Origin: Mailhella sp.
GTDB taxonomy: Bacteria > Desulfobacterota > Desulfovibrionia > Desulfovibrionales > Desulfovibrionaceae
Length of the DNA stretch: 9,413 bases
Direction: 5' to 3'
Assembly: GCA_017940105.1 (NCBI GenBank)
Contig: JAGAZG010000187.1
Location: 1-9,413 of the forward strand
Under the pieces are notes generated by a model. That model saw only the letters and a program-made list of their open reading frames with translations, searched no databases and had not been told where the DNA came from. The translations under genes were made by a program, and so were the position numbers. Shown piece after piece: positions 5,692 through 9,413 of the stretch. Positions within the stretch are counted from its first letter, which is position 1, and each line of letters begins with the position of its first letter.

Positions 5692-8292
5692 ATGGCAGAT
5701 CTTCATCTCAGCAAACCAGCCGCAGGCAGCGTTGCATCCATCCCTTGCGCTCAGGACAGCCGTTTTGTCTTTGACTTCCCTACCGCAGACGCCAGCCTCT
5801 CCCGTCAGGGCGACGCCCTCGTCTTTTCTTTTGAAGACGGTTCCAGCGTGCAGCTTGAAGATTTTTATAAGACCTACAACAGCGAGCAGATGCCCAGCTT
5901 TGCCATGGACGGCGTCGAAGTTGCCGGTCCGGACTTTTTCATGGCCATGAACCAGGAAGACCTGATGCCCGCAGCCGGCCCCTCTGCTGGCAACGGCGTC
6001 AATGGCAGCGGGCACTACAATGAATATGCCAACATGGACCTGCTTGGCGGCCTCAACCGCATTGGCGGCCTTGACCTGGGCTGGGTGGACGACGTGAACC
6101 CTGAGACCGAAGGCGCAGCCGGCGGCCACGGCGACATTATTGAGCTTGAGGACATCGTCTACACTCCCACTGACTCTGACATGCCCACCCCGCCATCCAT
6201 CGTGGACTATACCCCTCCCACGAATCCGGAGCCAACTCCTTCCGTGCCAACAACTCCAACTGAAATTCCCACTGAGCCAACAACGCCTGAAGAACCAGCA
6301 ACACCTAATTTCAAGCTGGCGGTTATGTTCAATATGGGGAAAAACAGCGAATACTCCGCAGCAGGTGTTACAAAGCTAGGTATAGCCTTTGAGGAAGTCT
6401 TAAAAATCGTACAAGACACTCTTAAGGAACATGATGGAATTATCGACCTTGGTATCATACCCTATGCTGCCCGGGCATACACTCCTGGAACCAATTCCTA
6501 TCTTTGGGATATTGGGGATAAGGGAGAATGGAAAAATTTTACAGAAAACAATCTCATCCAGTTACGTACAGAACTTCAACAAATGTATGATCTACGCGGT
6601 TATGACACCAAAAACACAAATGGATCATTTGATCAATGGTTAAAAGCCCACCATGTCGCTGTTGATGCTGATGTTCAGTATAACGGGACTGTTGATAATG
6701 ATGGTAAACAGATCTGGGATATAGATATAGAATCACGAGATAGATACTTTTCAAATAATAATTATGAGGATGCTTTTAACGCGGCAACATCATGGTTTAA
6801 TAGTTTTGATTCCCTGGAAGGAGGAAGTGCAGCTGTCACCCTTGGCGGGTTTATGGCTAATTATGCCTATTCATTTTACGGCCGATATGAGACTAAAATA
6901 TACTCTTATACACTTTCCGTTAACGAAGAATCTATTTCTAAAAAAATTGAAGAAAATGATGACAACCTCTATTCAGATGATTTATTCGAATATAGAATAA
7001 ATCATAATACTAATATAATAGAGTACAGATTAAAAGATTCAACAGAAGATACACCATGGAAAAATTTTGATAATGACGATAATGGAAATAAAATAATAAA
7101 GGATATCGAACTTGATTTCACAAATCTTGTTATTTCAGATGGAAAACAATTCGAAATTGCAGGAGAAGAGTACAAAGTTGTCTATCATATGCTCGATGGG
7201 TATCTATATAAAAAAGACGCATCTGGCATGTATAATATAGATGGAAGTTTACATATAATGAATAGTAATGATACTCATGGTAAGCATGCAGATCTTCCTA
7301 AAAGTGGCTATTGGAATAGTGCTGTAATTCCCGACAATGAAGGAAAATCTCTAATTTGGGATGCAGCTGGGGTTGCGCTTGACCGATTAAAGGAAACCGT
7401 TGATCAATTTACTTTTGTAAAGCTTTACGAAGGCGCTAACGGTGAGAAAGATCATGACTTAAAATTAATACAGTTTACCGAGTATCTAATTGATCATGGT
7501 CACCTTTCACCAGATGCAATAATAACTGTTAAGGAACTCTCTGATGTTGATGTTGATAATCCCCAAAAAATATATTCAGGGACAGATCGCGGCCTTATCA
7601 TAGGAGAAGATAATGAAACTAACGGAACTGACAATAACGACCTCATTTTTGGCCGTGGATATGATGATTCTGTACAAAACAATCTTGAGCATGCTAATTA
7701 CGAAGATATAATCCATGGAGGTAAGGGCACAGACGTAATCTTCGGTGGTTCAGGACACGATACCCTCTACGGAGACGACGGCAACGATCTTCTCTTTGGC
7801 GGTTCTGGTAGCGACAAGCTTTACGGTGGTGAAGGTGACGATTACCTCAACGGTGGTGAAGGTGACGATTACCTCAACGGTGGTGAAGGAAGAGATATTC
7901 TTGTTGGCGGTTCCGGCAACGATATTCTGGTCTATGACGCCAATGACTATGTGTTGGAAGGTGGCGACGGCATCGACTTTTTGCTTAGCAACGACGGCAA
8001 GGTTTCCTTGGAAGATCTTTTAAACAACGACACAGAAACAGGGCCGAAGGTGAATGACGTCGAAGTGCTTCTCAAGGGCGAAGGTATCGACAGTCTTTCC
8101 AGTCTGGCAGACCTGGCGAAAGAAGGCATCACCTTGGAGGACGGCAAGGTCGAGCTTGAAGGCTGGAAGCAAAATGCCGATAATCCTAATGTCTTCACTC
8201 ACGGTGATCTGACCCTGGAAACTACGCTTACCGTTGAATCCGTTGACATGGAAGCCCAAACGGCTGTATTGATCATGCAAAATAACGGTTAA
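5692..8292 (+). CDS. RTX-repeat type I secreted adhesin-like protein with vWA-like passenger
   Basis: An 866-residue acidic protein with a single visible cysteine (C19) and no Sec signal peptide, as in RTX proteins exported by type I secretion. Residues 1-90 resemble the N-terminal retention block of large Desulfovibrio and LapA/BapA-type adhesins (DALVFSFEDGSSVQLEDF, 41-58). A PAAG at 93-96 fits LapG-type cleavage sites. Residues 160-206 are a Pro/Thr-rich linker. Residues about 207-390 look like a von Willebrand A domain with a degenerate metal site (NMGKN, 214-218, in place of DxSxS), followed by about 280 residues I do not recognise. Eight tandem RTX nonapeptides (GGxGxDxLx) fill 676-747, with one more at 757-765; they bind Ca2+ after export. 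The last 100 residues should carry the secretion signal. The ATG follows AGGAG (5680-5684) by 7 bases. The middle is much more AT-rich than both ends. No transporter or protease gene is in view. The surface or biofilm role is inferred. Confidence 0.85.
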   Translation: MADLHLSKPAAGSVASIPCAQDSRFVFDFPTADASLSRQGDALVFSFEDGSSVQLEDFYKTYNSEQMPSFAMDGVEVAGPDFFMAMNQEDLMPAAGPSAGNGVNGSGHYNEYANMDLLGGLNRIGGLDLGWVDDVNPETEGAAGGHGDIIELEDIVYTPTDSDMPTPPSIVDYTPPTNPEPTPSVPTTPTEIPTEPTTPEEPATPNFKLAVMFNMGKNSEYSAAGVTKLGIAFEEVLKIVQDTLKEHDGIIDLGIIPYAARAYTPGTNSYLWDIGDKGEWKNFTENNLIQLRTELQQMYDLRGYDTKNTNGSFDQWLKAHHVAVDADVQYNGTVDNDGKQIWDIDIESRDRYFSNNNYEDAFNAATSWFNSFDSLEGGSAAVTLGGFMANYAYSFYGRYETKIYSYTLSVNEESISKKIEENDDNLYSDDLFEYRINHNTNIIEYRLKDSTEDTPWKNFDNDDNGNKIIKDIELDFTNLVISDGKQFEIAGEEYKVVYHMLDGYLYKKDASGMYNIDGSLHIMNSNDTHGKHADLPKSGYWNSAVIPDNEGKSLIWDAAGVALDRLKETVDQFTFVKLYEGANGEKDHDLKLIQFTEYLIDHGHLSPDAIITVKELSDVDVDNPQKIYSGTDRGLIIGEDNETNGTDNNDLIFGRGYDDSVQNNLEHANYEDIIHGGKGTDVIFGGSGHDTLYGDDGNDLLFGGSGSDKLYGGEGDDYLNGGEGDDYLNGGEGRDILVGGSGNDILVYDANDYVLEGGDGIDFLLSNDGKVSLEDLLNNDTETGPKVNDVEVLLKGEGIDSLSSLADLAKEGITLEDGKVELEGWKQNADNPNVFTHGDLTLETTLTVESVDMEAQTAVLIMQNNG
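6310..7720 (+). other. AT-rich passenger segment inside the RTX gene
   Basis: Base composition and codon choice change sharply inside one reading frame. Hand counts give 25% GC at 6721-6780 and 22% at 6961-7020, against 57% at 6001-6060 and 55% at 8041-8100. Codons such as ATA, AAA, TTA and AGA become common only here. The change begins in the Pro/Thr linker and ends about where the RTX repeats begin, matching domain borders. This suggests acquisition or replacement of the passenger by recombination. Confidence 0.75.
7825..7890 (+). repeat. Exact 27-base tandem repeat in the RTX block
   Basis: A 27-base unit at 7825-7851 is repeated exactly at 7852-7878, and its first 11 bases recur from 7879. 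Each unit encodes one nonapeptide, GGEGDDYLN. Other RTX repeats in the block differ at many synonymous sites, so this pair is probably a recent duplication, and copy number could vary between strains. Confidence 0.9.
8243..8272 (+). promoter_or_regulatory. Possible promoter for the glycosyltransferase within the RTX gene end
   Basis: A perfect TTGACA (8243-8248) is followed after 18 bases by TATTGA (8267-8272), or after 16 bases by TGTATT (8265-8270). Both -10 candidates are weak. A promoter here would put the terminator hairpin at 8306-8332 in the glycosyltransferase leader. Confidence 0.2.
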
Positions 8293-8305
8293 ATATAAAT
8301 GGGGG

Positions 8306-8332
8306 CGGGGCGGCAATGCCGCCCCGTTTTTT
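8306..8332 (+). terminator. Intrinsic terminator of the RTX adhesin gene
   Basis: CGGGGCGGC (8306-8314) pairs perfectly with GCCGCCCCG (8318-8326) around a 3-base loop, followed by TTTTTT. It begins 13 bases after the RTX stop. The T-run ends only 7 bases before the chosen start of the next gene. Confidence 0.93.
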
Positions 8333-8339
8333 ACAAGCC

Positions 8340-9413
8340 ATGCGCATACTCTTTTGCAACGACAGTTTTCCCGGTCATTTTGAGCCGCTCGCAGCTTACT
8401 TTGCCAGCGATCCGGCCAATGAAGTGCTTTTTGCCTCCCGCTATGAACGCCGGGCATTTTCCATACCCGGGGTTCGGCGAGTGCAGTTCAGGGCGCCCAA
8501 AGAAAGAAACGCGGTAAGGGATCCCCTGATCAACGATTGGGCAAAAGCCGCCGACCTAGGGCGAAAAGCTCTGGAATCGTTTTTGCAGATACGCAACATA
8601 GGCTTTACGCCTGACATCGTGCTCTATTCCGCAGGCAACGGCGTCAGCTTGTTTCTGGAGCGGGCCTTCCCTGACGCGTTCAGGGCAGCCTACCTTGACA
8701 ACTCGGTAAATATTATGGCTGAAGAGGCAGACAGCCGCACCATCGCCCTCATGGTGCAGGGACTTTCGTTGTTTGAAAGCCACAGGGCATACGCCTTTTC
8801 CACAAAGCAGAGGGATGCTTTTCCGCCCATTCTGCGGCCGTCCATCGGCATTATTCCACTTTCAGTCAATACCGAATTCTTTAACAGGGAAGCAGCGTCG
8901 CCTTTTTTCTGCAATGAAGAAGAGAAAGTTGCCCCAAAAGAAATGGTCTCTTTTTCCATCAAGGGCGAAGTCAGCATAGGACTTTTGCGCGTTATCGCCG
9001 CCCTGCTTGCGCGCAGGCAGGACTGCCATGCCATGCTTTCATGCGGGACGGCCCAAAATGCCAAGCTTATCAGGCATGCGATGGCAGGCTTAGGGCCAGA
9101 ACGCCTGTCACGGCTGCACATATGCGATTTTCTGCAGCGTTCCACCTACCGCGACATGTTGTGCTCGTCTGCAGTGCACGTATGCCCGCAGCGAACCAAT
9201 ACCCTGCTTGTGGAGCATCTTGAAGCCATGAGCTCCGGTCCGGTGCTGATGACGCCAGCTCCTGCCTCGCCACTGGCGCTGAAGCCGGGCAATAACATGG
9301 CCATGTGGCCAGACAAGCCGCAGGACCAGTTCAATATGATTTGCAGGCTGCTCGACAATGAACAGGTAAGGAAGCAGATTGCCGCCCAGGCCCGCCAGAC
9401 AGTGCTGTCAGGG
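8340..9413 (+). CDS. GT4-type glycosyltransferase, partial (C-terminus outside window)
   Basis: 358 codons without a stop, running off the right edge. The N-terminus MRILFCNDSFPGHFEPLAAY is the first Rossmann strand and loop of a GT-B glycosyltransferase and recalls the Glyco_trans_4_3 family (FVHQNFPGQF type). The link LRPSIGIIPLSVNTEFFN (165-182) matches the family's conserved segment before the second domain. The C-terminal half has a donor-side block at 281-301, PQRTNTLLVEHLEAMSSGPV with E295, then a typical end helix, LLDNEQVRKQIAAQARQTVL (337-356). The first Glu of the usual E-x7-E pair is not present (N at that place), as in some relatives. Start 8340 is chosen from the fold; no Shine-Dalgarno is visible. 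An in-frame ATG at 8316 lies inside the terminator hairpin and is less likely. Likely substrate: surface polysaccharide, LPS or protein, not determinable here. Confidence 0.85.
   Translation, partial: MRILFCNDSFPGHFEPLAAYFASDPANEVLFASRYERRAFSIPGVRRVQFRAPKERNAVRDPLINDWAKAADLGRKALESFLQIRNIGFTPDIVLYSAGNGVSLFLERAFPDAFRAAYLDNSVNIMAEEADSRTIALMVQGLSLFESHRAYAFSTKQRDAFPPILRPSIGIIPLSVNTEFFNREAASPFFCNEEEKVAPKEMVSFSIKGEVSIGLLRVIAALLARRQDCHAMLSCGTAQNAKLIRHAMAGLGPERLSRLHICDFLQRSTYRDMLCSSAVHVCPQRTNTLLVEHLEAMSSGPVLMTPAPASPLALKPGNNMAMWPDKPQDQFNMICRLLDNEQVRKQIAAQARQTVLSG

Noticed and set aside
7825..7890. Tandem repeats as a CRISPR-like array
   Set aside because: Units are directly adjacent without spacers and encode in-frame RTX nonapeptides.

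Overview
The window looks like chromosomal DNA of a Desulfovibrio-type sulfate-reducing bacterium (Desulfobacterota). I infer this from the protein sequences, the moderately GC-rich codon use, the lipid A gene cluster, and a cell-surface RTX protein whose N- and C-terminal blocks resemble Desulfovibrio type I secreted adhesins. No database search was possible, so the genus is a judgement.

Layout. (1) Positions 1-512, minus strand: the first 170 codons of a YfbR-like HD-superfamily protein that runs off the left edge. (2) 762-1599: rplM-rpsI, ribosomal proteins L13 and S9, with a hairpin directly before the rplM ribosome binding site and a strong terminator after rpsI. (3) 1754-2332: a shikimate-kinase-fold protein lacking the key shikimate-binding arginine. 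(4) 2428-5437: the outer-membrane and lipid A block skp-lpxD-fabZ-lpxA, ending in an intrinsic terminator. (5) 5692-8292: a single 866-codon gene for an RTX-repeat, type I secreted, adhesin-like protein with its own promoter and a structured leader. (6) 8340 to the right edge: the first 358 codons of a GT4-type glycosyltransferase.

Functional logic. Region 4 supplies a periplasmic chaperone (Skp), the two acyltransferases of early lipid A synthesis (LpxA first, LpxD third) and the dehydratase FabZ, which draws on the same 3-hydroxyacyl-ACP pool. The cluster stops after lpxA, with no lpxI/lpxH or lpxB next to it, and is followed by two surface-associated genes.

The most notable region is the RTX gene. 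Its N-terminal anchor and C-terminal secretion part match the base composition of the neighbouring genes. Roughly 1.4 kb in the middle is far more AT-rich (sampled 60-base blocks at 22-25% GC, against 55-57% in the flanking parts of the same gene) and encodes a von Willebrand A-like domain with a degenerate metal site. This looks like a swapped passenger module in a conserved secretion frame. The N-terminal part also carries a PAAG motif of the type cut by LapG proteases. All gaps between genes are shorter than 300 bases.
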